This document shows, piece by piece, positions 41,380 through 50,126 of a stretch of 64,000 nucleotides of DNA. Positions within the stretch are counted from its first letter, which is position 1, and the number at the start of each line of letters is the position of its first letter. The DNA is from Acidobacteriota bacterium. Lineage in GTDB: Bacteria; Acidobacteriota; Blastocatellia; RBC074. The stretch spans positions 1-64,000 of the forward strand of contig JAFDVL010000087.1 of the NCBI GenBank assembly GCA_018268995.1. Reading direction: 5' to 3'. The position numbers were made by a program, and so were the translations under genes. The notes under the pieces were generated by a model. The model saw nothing but the letters and a program-made list of their open reading frames with translations, did not search any database and was not told the origin of the DNA.

Positions 41380-42759
41380 ATGATGATCAAAAACCTTTCC
41401 TCCATCGGAATTCAGCTTGCCTTGTTGCTCTTGTGCTTTTCCATGAATCCACAGGCGCAAACATCGAAGCCAAAACCCAACATTTTACTTTTGCTGGCTG
41501 ATGACTGGCGACACGATACGCTGGGCATTGCCGGTAATCCCGTCGTCAAAACGCCGCACCTTGATGCACTGGCGAAAGAGGGGGTTCGTTTCACCCACGC
41601 CGCCGTGACGACAGCGATTTGTGGCGTTAGTCGGGCCAGCATTTTTACCGGACAATGGATGTCACGGCACGGCAATAAGGCATTCGACGCCTTTCGCACA
41701 CCGTGGGCGGAAACGTATCCCGGGTTGTTACGCGCGAATGGTTATTACGTCGGGCACGTAGGCAAATGGCACAACGGTAAATTTCCGTCGGAGCATTTCG
41801 ATTTCGGACGGGCGTACAGCGGCACGCATTACATCAAGCAAGCCGATGGCACGAGCATTCACGTCACACAGAAAAATGAAAATGATGCGCTGGAATTTTT
41901 GCGCACGCGCCCACAGGAAAAACCGTTTTGCCTGACGCTGGCGTTTTTCGCGACGCACGCCGAAGACCAAAATCCCAAACAGTTTCTGCCACAACCTGCG
42001 AGTGCATCTCTTTACCAAAACGTTCAGATTCCCATTCCCCGCACCGCGACAGAAGCACATTTCAAAGCCTTGCCACCGTTCATCGGCAGCGAAGAAAACG
42101 AAGGTCGCCGCCGCTGGCATTGGCGCTTTGATACGCCGGAGAAATATCAGGAGTACATGAAAAATTACTATCGGCTGGCGACCGAAGTGGATACAACCGC
42201 CGGACGCATGCTGGCAGAATTGCAGCGGCAAGGCGCGCTGGAAAACACGCTGGTAATTTTCATCGGAGACAATGGCTATTTTCATGGCGAGCACGGGCTG
42301 GCGGACAAATGGTATCCGTACGAAGAATCCATTCGCGTGCCGTTGATCGTGCGCGATCCACGAATGCCCGCGAGCAAACGCGGCAAAACGAATGACAAGT
42401 TTGTGCTCAACGTGGATTTGGCTCCGACGATTCTTGCCGCCGCCGGCATCGCCGCTCCGTCACGCATGCAAGGTCAGAACTTCGCGCCGCTTTATCTCGC
42501 CAAACAACGTCCGGCCTGGCGCGATGAGTTTTATTACGAACACGCCATCGTGCTTTCCAAAGAGCGCATCCCCGCGTCCGAAGCGGTTGTGCGCCGCAAA
42601 GCCAAATACATTTACTGGCCGGATTACAACGCAGAAGAATTTTTTGACTTAGCGAAAGACCCGCTGGAAGAACGCGACCTCAGCAAAAGTACAGCACGGG
42701 CGAAAGAAATTGCAGCGCTCCATGAGCGATTGAAATTCTGGCGTGAACAGGTAAAGTAA
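41380..42759 (+). CDS. Secreted type I sulfatase with CGVSR active-site motif
   Basis: A 459-residue protein with start ATG at 41380 or 41383, a signal peptide (IQLALLLLCFSMNPQAQ), then the alkaline-phosphatase-like fold: NILLLLADDWRHDTLG (metal-binding Asp-Asp), CGVSRASIFTGQ with the formylglycine Cys81, GHVGKWHNGK, and FIGDNGYFHGEHGL with the second metal site. The usual sulfatase signature C-x-P-x-R has Val in place of Pro but keeps the Arg, a known variant. It hydrolyses sulfate esters from glycans or similar; the substrate is unknown. It starts a run with the fusion protein and a second sulfatase. The converting enzyme (FGE or anSME) is not in the window. Confidence 0.9.
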   Translation: MMIKNLSSIGIQLALLLLCFSMNPQAQTSKPKPNILLLLADDWRHDTLGIAGNPVVKTPHLDALAKEGVRFTHAAVTTAICGVSRASIFTGQWMSRHGNKAFDAFRTPWAETYPGLLRANGYYVGHVGKWHNGKFPSEHFDFGRAYSGTHYIKQADGTSIHVTQKNENDALEFLRTRPQEKPFCLTLAFFATHAEDQNPKQFLPQPASASLYQNVQIPIPRTATEAHFKALPPFIGSEENEGRRRWHWRFDTPEKYQEYMKNYYRLATEVDTTAGRMLAELQRQGALENTLVIFIGDNGYFHGEHGLADKWYPYEESIRVPLIVRDPRMPASKRGKTNDKFVLNVDLAPTILAAAGIAAPSRMQGQNFAPLYLAKQRPAWRDEFYYEHAIVLSKERIPASEAVVRRKAKYIYWPDYNAEEFFDLAKDPLEERDLSKSTARAKEIAALHERLKFWREQVK

Positions 42760-42777
42760 CGCCGGGAAGCATCAACC

Positions 42778-45700
42778 ATGCAATTGCTCAATTACAAGCC
42801 ACAATTCACAGCTGAAACCATCACGCAACTGGCGCAGGAACTCTATGGCCTGACCGCCACCGCGCATCCGTTGCCGAGCGAGCGGGATCAGAATTTTTTA
42901 TTGACCACGACTGACGGAAAACAGTTTGTTTTCAAACTGGCAAATGCGCTGGAAGACGCATCGTTACTGGAAGCGCAGCAACAAGTGTTGGCGTTTTTGT
43001 CTAATCACCTTTCTTTCTGCCCGCAACTTGTACCAACTCAATCTGGCGCGGCATTGACTGAAATTCAATCCGCATCAGACACGCGTCATCTTGCGCGCTT
43101 GGTCACTTGGTTGCCGGGCACGCCACTTGGCGAGGTCAAATATCATTCGCCAGAACTCCTGCAAAATCTGGGGCAATGTTTAGGCCAGCTTGACCGCGCC
43201 CTTGCCAACTTTGACCATCCGGCCTTGCATCGCGATTTTCATTGGGATTTGGCGCAGGCGCTACGCATTGTCGAGGAAGCAGAGGCATTGATTGCCGATG
43301 ATGAAATGCGTCGTTTCGTCGTGCAACTCAAAGATGATTTTGTGCGCGATGTTGTGCCGTTATTGCCAGAGCTGCGGCGCGGCATCATTCACAACGATGC
43401 GAATGATTACAATGTGATCGTTGATGCGAAAACACAACGCGTCACAGGGCTGATTGATTTCGGCGATATGATCCACAGCTTCGTTGTTGCCGAATTGGCG
43501 ATTGCGATTGCCTACGCGATTCTTGATAAGCCTGACCCGCTCGCGGTCGCCGCACAACTGGTCAAAGGCTACACCGCAGAGTATCCGTTGACCGAGGTAG
43601 AATTGGCGTCCCTCTTTGGCTTTGTTTGTATGCGCCTGTGCCAAAGCGTTTGCATCGCGGCGCAACAGATGAAGCAACAGCCCGATGACAAATATCTGGC
43701 CATCAGCCAACGGCCGATTCGCAACACACTGCCAAAGCTGGCAGGCATTCACTCTCGCTTTGCCGAAGCAGTGTTTCGTGATGCTGCGGGGCTGATACCG
43801 ATCCCGCGCAGTGAGCGAATTAGCGACTGGCTCAAATCCAATGAAGATGCCTTTGCTTCCGTGATGGAAACAGATTTACGAACCGAGCCGAGTTTGGTCA
43901 TTGACCTGAGTATCAGCAGCCCGCTCATCAACGGTGACACGAACGAAAATGCCGAGCCGAAACTGACGCGTCGAATCTTTGCCGCGATGACCGAAGCAGG
44001 CGTGAAAGTTGGCGTTGGACGCTACGACGAAGCGCGATTGCTCTACACTTCGCCGATTTTTGCCAACAACCAGAGGCCGACAGATGAACGTCGCATGATT
44101 CATCTGGGCATTGATTTGTTTGCCGAAGCCGGAACCGCCATTCACGCGCCGCTGGCGGGCACGGTTCACGCATTCGCGGACAACCATGCGCCGCTGGATT
44201 ACGGCCCGGTCATCCTCCTGCGTCACGAAACAAGTGAGGGTGAAGAGTTCTTTACACTGTACGGGCATCTGAGCCGCACTTCGTTGGAAGGATTGAACGC
44301 TGGTCAGGCAATTGCTAAAGGGCAACGCATTGCCACGCTTGGCACACCGGAAGTGAATGGTGGATGGACGCCGCATTTGCACTTTCAAATTATCACCGAC
44401 TTGCTGGACGCGGGCACCGATTTCATTGGCGTCTGCTACGCCCGCGAACGCAAGATTTGGCGCAGCTTTTCACCCGATCCGAATTTGATCCTGAACATTC
44501 CCGCGAGCCGCTTCCCTGCCCCTGCACCCAACAAAGCGGCCACGCTGACCACGCGGCGTCAGCGTATCGGACGCAATCTAAGCATCGGCTATCGCGAACC
44601 AGTCAAAGTCGTGCGCGGCTGGATGCAATATCTGTACGATGAGGAAGGGCGTTGCTATCTCGACGCGTACAACAACGTTCCGCACGTCGGGCATTGTCAT
44701 CCGCGCGTGGTCGAGGCGGCGCGCGAACAATACGGCATTCTCAACACCAACACGCGATATTTGCACGATGCCATCAACGAGTTTGCTGAAAAGCTCTGCG
44801 CGACATTGCTGCCGCGCTTGAGCGTTTGTTACTTCGTCAATTCCGCCAGCGAAGCGAATGAATTAGCAATCCGGCTGGCACGCGCCCACACCAAACAGCG
44901 CGATATGATCGTGCTGGAAGCCGCCTATCACGGTCACACAAACGCGCTGATTGACATCAGCCCATATAAGCACGACGGCCCCGGCGGCACGGGCGCGCCG
45001 GATTGGGTGCATACCGCGCCAATTCCTGATGGCTATCGCGGTGCGTACAAATACGACGATCCAAATGCGGGTGCAAAATATGCGCAGCCTGTCGCAGACA
45101 TCATCGAACGATTGCGCGAGCAAGGACGCGGCGTGGCAGGCTACATCGCCGAATCGTTGCCAAGCGTAGGCGGGCAAATCGTGCTGCCGCCGGACTATCT
45201 CGCAGCAGTTTACCAAGCCGTGCGCGCGGCGGGTGGTGTGTGCATTGCCGATGATGTGCAAACTGGCTACGGGCGCATTGGCACGCATTTTTACGGCTTT
45301 GAGCAACAGGGCGTCGAACCAGACATCGTCGTCCTCGGCAAACCCATCGGCAATGGGCATCCGCTCGGCGCAGTCGTGACGACGCCGGAAATTGCCGATG
45401 CTTTTGATAATGGCATGGAATTTTTCAGCACATTTGGCGGCAGCACGGTTTCCTGCGTGATCGGCAAAACTGTGCTGGAGGTTGTGCAGGAAGAAAATTT
45501 GCAAGAACACGCGATGCGGGTTGGTGAACGAATGCTGGCGGGCATGCGCCCGTTCGTAGATCGCTTCCCCCTGGTTGGCGATGTGCGCGGCTCCGGCTTG
45601 TTTCTGGGCGTAGAGCTGGTGCGTGATCGAGAAACGCTTGAACCGGCGGACAAAGAAGCGTCGTATGTTGCGAATCGAATGCGCGATCACGGGATTCTGC

Positions 45701-45819
45701 TCGGCACCGATGGTCCGTTTCACAATGTCGTCAAGATTCGCCCGCCGATGCCGTTCAGCGAAGCCGATGCGGATTTGCTCGCGACCACCTTGGAGCAAGT
45801 ATTGATCGAGCTTAGTTAA
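42778..45819 (+). CDS. Three-domain fusion: phosphotransferase (APH-like) - M23 peptidase - class III aminotransferase
   Basis: A 1013-residue protein. Residues 1-310 form an aminoglycoside-phosphotransferase/homoserine-kinase-like domain (HNDANDYN with His205, DFGD near 226). Residues 410-570 form an M23 metallopeptidase-like domain (HLGIDLFAEAG with His442/Asp446, HLHFQ with His533/His535). Residues 590-1013 form a class III pyridoxal-phosphate aminotransferase (YHGHTNALIDISPYK, ADDVQTGYGRIG, GKPIGNGHPLG with Lys855). The same three-part fusion is known from other bacteria. Class III relatives include phospholyases acting on phosphoethanolamine or phosphohydroxylysine, which would make a kinase-plus-lyase pair sensible; the role of the M23 part is unclear. 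It sits 18 bases after the first sulfatase and 10 before the second. Confidence 0.9.
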   Translation: MQLLNYKPQFTAETITQLAQELYGLTATAHPLPSERDQNFLLTTTDGKQFVFKLANALEDASLLEAQQQVLAFLSNHLSFCPQLVPTQSGAALTEIQSASDTRHLARLVTWLPGTPLGEVKYHSPELLQNLGQCLGQLDRALANFDHPALHRDFHWDLAQALRIVEEAEALIADDEMRRFVVQLKDDFVRDVVPLLPELRRGIIHNDANDYNVIVDAKTQRVTGLIDFGDMIHSFVVAELAIAIAYAILDKPDPLAVAAQLVKGYTAEYPLTEVELASLFGFVCMRLCQSVCIAAQQMKQQPDDKYLAISQRPIRNTLPKLAGIHSRFAEAVFRDAAGLIPIPRSERISDWLKSNEDAFASVMETDLRTEPSLVIDLSISSPLINGDTNENAEPKLTRRIFAAMTEAGVKVGVGRYDEARLLYTSPIFANNQRPTDERRMIHLGIDLFAEAGTAIHAPLAGTVHAFADNHAPLDYGPVILLRHETSEGEEFFTLYGHLSRTSLEGLNAGQAIAKGQRIATLGTPEVNGGWTPHLHFQIITDLLDAGTDFIGVCYARERKIWRSFSPDPNLILNIPASRFPAPAPNKAATLTTRRQRIGRNLSIGYREPVKVVRGWMQYLYDEEGRCYLDAYNNVPHVGHCHPRVVEAAREQYGILNTNTRYLHDAINEFAEKLCATLLPRLSVCYFVNSASEANELAIRLARAHTKQRDMIVLEAAYHGHTNALIDISPYKHDGPGGTGAPDWVHTAPIPDGYRGAYKYDDPNAGAKYAQPVADIIERLREQGRGVAGYIAESLPSVGGQIVLPPDYLAAVYQAVRAAGGVCIADDVQTGYGRIGTHFYGFEQQGVEPDIVVLGKPIGNGHPLGAVVTTPEIADAFDNGMEFFSTFGGSTVSCVIGKTVLEVVQEENLQEHAMRVGERMLAGMRPFVDRFPLVGDVRGSGLFLGVELVRDRETLEPADKEASYVANRMRDHGILLGTDGPFHNVVKIRPPMPFSEADADLLATTLEQVLIELS

Positions 45820-45829
45820 GGAATCTGCG

Positions 45830-47155
45830 ATGAAAAGAATCTGGTTGCAACGAATCATTTGCGTTCTGCTTTTAGGATTGGCAATAACCGCTGCCGCAAC
45901 AGCAGCAACACCGCCCAACATCGTTCTAATTATTTCCGACGATCACGGCTGGCAGGACTACAGCTTTATGGGACATCCGCACATCAGGACGCCGCGACTC
46001 GACAAACTCGCCGCGCAATCACTGGTTTTCAAACGTGGTTATGTGCCGAATGCCTTGTGCTCGCCGAGTCTGGCTTCGATCATTACGGGGCGCTATCCGC
46101 ACGAACATCTGGTCACATACAACGATCCACCTGCGCCGCCCGGCGGCAAAGTTGGGAAATGGCAGGAGCATCCGCAGTATCTTGCGGCATGGGACGAAAT
46201 GCGTTCGTTCATCACGCGCGTACCGACATTGCCGCGTTTGTTGCAGGCGAAAGGGTACGTCAGCTTGCAAACGGGCAAATGGTGGTTGGGGACACCTGCG
46301 AACGGCGGCTTCACTGCGGGGATGAGTCACGGCGAAAAAACGCGCGGCGGGCGACACGGTGATGAAGGCTTAGACATCGGGCGCAAAACGATGCAGCCGA
46401 TTTACGATTTCATTGGCAACGCACGCAGCCAGAACAAACCATTCCTCGTATGGTACGCGCCGATGCTGCCGCACAGCCCGCACACCGCGCCGCAACGCTT
46501 GATTGACAAATACAAGCCGCTCGCGCCGAGCCTCGAACACGCGCGCTATTGGGCGAGTGTCGAATGGTTCGATGAAACCTGCGGGCAGTTGCTCGATTAT
46601 CTCGACCGCGAAAAACTGGCGGACAACACCATCGTTGTTTACGTTGCGGACAATGGCTGGATTCAGAGTGACAAAGGCGATGCGCAAAGCCTGCGCTCCA
46701 AACGCACGCCGTATGACGCAGGTATTCGTACGCCGATCATGGTTCGCTGGCCCGGCAAAGTGACGCCTGCAAAATCGAATCGGTTAGCAAGCTCGCTGGA
46801 CATTCTGCCGACGCTGTTGGCGGCGACGGGGATCAAAGCGCCGCCGAAATTGCCCGGCATCAATTTGCTCAAGACCAAAGCTGTCAACGCGCGCACGACA
46901 CTGTTTGGCGGCTGCTTCACACACGATGCCGTCGAGTTGCGCAACCCGGCGGCGAATGTGTTGTCGCGTTGGGTGATTGACGGCCATTGGAAGTTGATCG
47001 TTCCCGTACCTGGTCGCAAAGGCGAAGATGTACCGGATCATCCGTTGCTTTACAACCTTGCGGGAGATGTCGAAGAGCGCGAGGATTTATCGGCACGCGA
47101 ACCACAGCGCGTCGCCGTCATGCAACGCAAGCTGGATGCGTGGTGGAAACCATAG
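45830..47155 (+). CDS. Secreted sulfatase-family protein with altered motif CSPSL
   Basis: A 441-residue protein: AAGGA before the ATG, signal peptide (IICVLLLGLAITAAATAA), then NIVLIISDDHGWQDYS, the active-site segment ALCSPSLASIITGRYPHE, QTGKWWLG, and YVADNGWIQSD. Cys77 is in place, followed by Pro79, but the Arg of C-x-P-x-R is Leu81. That Arg normally helps formylglycine conversion and substrate binding, so activity may differ from a standard sulfatase. Ten bases separate it from the fusion gene, indicating one operon. It could be an active variant, a phosphodiesterase-like relative, or a degenerate enzyme. Confidence 0.87.
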   Translation: MKRIWLQRIICVLLLGLAITAAATAATPPNIVLIISDDHGWQDYSFMGHPHIRTPRLDKLAAQSLVFKRGYVPNALCSPSLASIITGRYPHEHLVTYNDPPAPPGGKVGKWQEHPQYLAAWDEMRSFITRVPTLPRLLQAKGYVSLQTGKWWLGTPANGGFTAGMSHGEKTRGGRHGDEGLDIGRKTMQPIYDFIGNARSQNKPFLVWYAPMLPHSPHTAPQRLIDKYKPLAPSLEHARYWASVEWFDETCGQLLDYLDREKLADNTIVVYVADNGWIQSDKGDAQSLRSKRTPYDAGIRTPIMVRWPGKVTPAKSNRLASSLDILPTLLAATGIKAPPKLPGINLLKTKAVNARTTLFGGCFTHDAVELRNPAANVLSRWVIDGHWKLIVPVPGRKGEDVPDHPLLYNLAGDVEEREDLSAREPQRVAVMQRKLDAWWKP

Positions 47156-47226
47156 CGACAGGCTTGCGCTGATTGTCGGCACAAAAACCATTTGCTACAC
47201 TCCACGCGCGATTCAGCACGAACAAT

Positions 47227-49782
47227 ATGAACCCCGATGCTTCCACGCAGACGCCTGACCTGCTCGACACTGCGCCCTTGCCGCGTGCCAGTGAACGCAA
47301 GCTCGGTCATTACCGCTTGCAATCGCTGCTCGGCAAAGGTGGAATGGGCGAAGTTTATTTGGCCGAAGACACGCAACTCGAACGCAAAGTCGCGCTCAAA
47401 GTCCTGCCCGCCGCGTTCACGAGCGATGCCGACCGCGTGCGTCGCTTTGCCCGCGAAGCCAAAGCTGCCTCCGCCTTGAATCACCCGAACATCCTGACGA
47501 TTCACGAAATCGGCCACGAACAAAACACGCATTACATCGCCACCGAATTCATTGCAGGCGAAACGTTGCGCGAGCGTCTGGCGCGCGAAAAACTGTCGTT
47601 GCCGACGGCGCTCGACATCGCCATCCAAATCGCGTCGGCCTTAGCGGCAGCGCATGAAGCCGGGATCGTTCACCGCGACATCAAGCCGGAGAATGTGATG
47701 CTGCGTGATGATGGACTGGTAAAGGTGTTGGATTTTGGGTTGGCAAAGCTGATGGAGCGAAAGAGCGACAGAGAGAGCGCGCAACTCGGCGAAGATGATC
47801 CCACGCTCCCTCTGTCTCTCCGTCCCTCCGTCTCTCCGTCTCAAACCAATCCCGGCACAGTCATAGGCACGCCGAGCTATATGTCGCCCGAACAAGCGCG
47901 CGGACAGGATGTGGATGCACGGTCGGACATTTTCAGTTTGGGTGTGCTGCTCTATGAAATGCTCGCTGGACGTGCGCCGTTTGCGGGCGTGAATGCGCTG
48001 GATGTCATTGGCGCGATTCTGCATCAAGCGCCTGCGCCGCTCACGAACTACGCCGCAGACGTTCCGCCAGAGTTGCAACGCATCGTGACGAAGGCGCTCT
48101 GCAAAGACCGTGACGAGCGGTATCCGCAGGCGAAAGACTTGTTGCAGGACGTGAAGAGTTTGCAACAGGAGTTGGCGTTTGCCGCGCGATTGCAGGGCGT
48201 GCAGACGGCGGAAGCTATGGCGACGCGCATTCAACCCGCCGAAAGCGCAACGCAGGAAGTGACGGCAGTGCGCACGAGTTCAAGCGCGGAAATCATTCTC
48301 GGCGAAATCAAGCGACACAAGACAGGTGCGTTCGTTTTGTTGTTCATCTTGGTTGCAGCCGCAATCGGCTTCGGCTTCTATTTGTTTGGCAAGAATACCG
48401 AGAGCGCAATTGAGTCTCTCGCAGTCTTGCCTTTTACCAATCAGAATCGTGATGCCGAGACGGAGTATCTCTCAGATGGCCTGACCGAAAGTATTATCAA
48501 CAATCTGACCCAGCTTCCGGCACTGCGTGTGATCGCGCGCAATTCAGCGTTTCACTTCAAAGGCAAAGAAGATGATCCGCTCAGTGCCGGACAAACCTTA
48601 GGTGTGGGTGCGGTGGTTGTGGGGCGTGTCTTGCAGCGGGGCGAGAATTTGACGGTCAGTGTAGAGTTGGTGGATGTGCGCAATAATAAACAACTTTGGG
48701 GCCACCAGTACAATCGTAAGCTGGCGGATGTATTTGCGGTGCAGGAAGAGATTGCGAAAGAGATTTCTGAGAAGCTGCGTTTGAAGCTGCGTGGTGTGGC
48801 AGGCCAACCGTTGGCGAAGCGCCCCACAGAAAACCTCAAGGCGTTTCAGTATTACATGCAAGGACGAATGTATGTCCAGCGCCGCACGCACGAGGATGTG
48901 CTGGAAAGTATTCGATATTATGAAAAGGCGATTCAAGAAGACCGCAACTATGCACTCGCCTACGCTGGTTTAGCGGACGCTTATGCAAATCTTGGGTCGC
49001 GCGGCGACATTGCACCGCTGGAGGCACGTCAAAAGGCTGAAGAAGCAGCGCGCAAAGCTTTGGCGCTTGATGACGATCTGGCCGAATCGCATGCCGCAGT
49101 GGGACAAGTCTACGTGATGTTTGCTCCGTCTAATTTTCCGCTGGGGGATCGTGAAATACGACAGGCAATTGAACTCAGTCCTGGTTTGGCATTGGCTCAT
49201 TATCGCCTGGGAATCTCGCTCGTACGACAGGGGCGGCTCGATGAAGGCTTAGTGGAATTGATGAAGGCACGCGAACTCGACCCGCTCTCACCGATTATCG
49301 CGCGAGCGGTTGCCATTCCTTATCACTTCAAGCGAGATTATGTGCAATCTCTTAATTTGGTGCGACAGGCTAATGAACTCGGCCCACCTTTTAGCAGTAC
49401 GTGGGAAATCGGGGTCTATATCCAAAACAGACTATTCAACGAAGCACTCGCGGAACTGGAGAAAGCCAAACGTGAGCGACAGCACGATCCAATTTTGACT
49501 TACAACACCGGGATGGTCTACGCAGCGCAGGGGAAGCGGACAGAAGCGATACAAGTCATTCAAGAATTGGAAGCGATGTCAGGGGCGGGACTGAGTCAGG
49601 CGCACTGGATCGCCAAAATCTATGCGACTTTGAATGAGAAGGAACTGGCGTTGATGTGGCTCGAACGAGGCTTAGCAACGGGAGCTATCGCCGTGGTTTA
49701 TAAAGACGAACCGGTGTGGGACACAATTCGCAACGATGCACGCTTTGGTGAGTTGCTGCGGCGCATGGGCATTCCACAATAA
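47227..49782 (+). CDS. Ser/Thr protein kinase with TolB-like and TPR regions
   Basis: An 851-residue transmembrane kinase. The Hanks-type domain (28-315) has the glycine loop GKGGMG (36-41), Lys58, HRDIKPEN (149-156), DFG (169-171) and SPE (220-222), all intact. One helix at 367-388 spans the membrane. Outside are a TolB-like domain (SLAVLPFTNQNRDAETEYLSDG, about 396-510), normally found in FlgO/TolB/adenylate-cyclase proteins, and a TPR-rich C-terminus to residue 850. The activation loop carries an inserted low-complexity stretch (residues about 180-207) from a purine and then a pyrimidine tract. I chose the ATG at 47227; a TTG at 47173 would add 18 residues. Its signal is unknown. A propeller-tail remnant follows it. 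Confidence 0.9.
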   Translation: MNPDASTQTPDLLDTAPLPRASERKLGHYRLQSLLGKGGMGEVYLAEDTQLERKVALKVLPAAFTSDADRVRRFAREAKAASALNHPNILTIHEIGHEQNTHYIATEFIAGETLRERLAREKLSLPTALDIAIQIASALAAAHEAGIVHRDIKPENVMLRDDGLVKVLDFGLAKLMERKSDRESAQLGEDDPTLPLSLRPSVSPSQTNPGTVIGTPSYMSPEQARGQDVDARSDIFSLGVLLYEMLAGRAPFAGVNALDVIGAILHQAPAPLTNYAADVPPELQRIVTKALCKDRDERYPQAKDLLQDVKSLQQELAFAARLQGVQTAEAMATRIQPAESATQEVTAVRTSSSAEIILGEIKRHKTGAFVLLFILVAAAIGFGFYLFGKNTESAIESLAVLPFTNQNRDAETEYLSDGLTESIINNLTQLPALRVIARNSAFHFKGKEDDPLSAGQTLGVGAVVVGRVLQRGENLTVSVELVDVRNNKQLWGHQYNRKLADVFAVQEEIAKEISEKLRLKLRGVAGQPLAKRPTENLKAFQYYMQGRMYVQRRTHEDVLESIRYYEKAIQEDRNYALAYAGLADAYANLGSRGDIAPLEARQKAEEAARKALALDDDLAESHAAVGQVYVMFAPSNFPLGDREIRQAIELSPGLALAHYRLGISLVRQGRLDEGLVELMKARELDPLSPIIARAVAIPYHFKRDYVQSLNLVRQANELGPPFSSTWEIGVYIQNRLFNEALAELEKAKRERQHDPILTYNTGMVYAAQGKRTEAIQVIQELEAMSGAGLSQAHWIAKIYATLNEKELALMWLERGLATGAIAVVYKDEPVWDTIRNDARFGELLRRMGIPQ

Positions 49783-49786
49783 GTAG

Positions 49787-49913
49787 GCTACGAATTTCAA
49801 TGACGCCAAGCCGGAACGTATTCAGGCGGTTGATTTTTCGTGCGACGGTAAACAGTTGGTCATCGCGCGGCGGACAAACCGCTGATGTGGTGCTGATCAG
49901 TGAAGTCAAATAG
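49787..49913 (+). pseudogene. Remnant of a beta-propeller C-terminus, probably from another kinase
   Basis: Just after the kinase stop (49782) lies a non-functional open stretch. In one frame from 49799 it reads NDAKPERIQAVDFSCDGKQL and continues VIA; after a frameshift near 49866 it reads RGGQTADVVLISEVK and stops at 49911-49913. This matches the last blade of WD40/PD40 propellers that end many Acidobacterial kinases (SPDGKQL...RG..SDVVLI). There is no start codon. The simplest reading is that a propeller-type kinase tail was lost or replaced and only its last 40 codons remain. Confidence 0.6.
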
Positions 49914-49971
49914 CATTGGCGTTTGCCGCCTGAAAGATTGATTGCTGAAAATCATGGAATACACAGAGGAA

Positions 49972-50046
49972 CAGGCGTCATGAGTTCAAGCTTTAGCTTG
50001 TTTGCGTTCGGAAAAACCAAACTAAAGTTTGAACTCATGACGCCTG
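49972..50046. repeat. Paired-palindrome inverted repeat (copy 3)
   Basis: The arm at 49972-50000 faces its inverted partner at 50018-50046 with 27 of 29 positions matching and 17 bases between. Both arms begin CAGGCGTCATGAGTTCAA and contain a palindromic core (CAAGCTTTAGCTTG or CAAACTTTAGTTTG). It lies in the spacer between the kinase region and the DUF1080 gene. The arrangement is the same as at 36515 and 38906, although the sequence is not shared. Confidence 0.75.
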
Positions 50047-50126
50047 CTGCCCACGCTTCAGGTTGCTCCGCAGGGGGCGAACAAGGGAAGGGCAATTTTC
50101 ACGTTGCGACAGAAAGGAATAGACGA

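Noticed and set aside
44863..45921. A 352-codon open frame on the minus strand, opposite the fusion gene
   Set aside because: It is antisense to the well-supported aminotransferase domain and has His/Ala/Arg-rich, non-protein-like composition. It is a shadow of high-GC codons.
47050..48234. Two long minus-strand frames opposite the kinase gene
   Set aside because: Both oppose conserved kinase motifs (HRDIKPEN, DFG) and show no domain. Shadows.
49923..50126. N-terminal extension of the DUF1080 frame
   Set aside because: It reads through the inverted repeat and lacks protein-like composition; the signal peptide and Shine-Dalgarno support the ATG at 50127.
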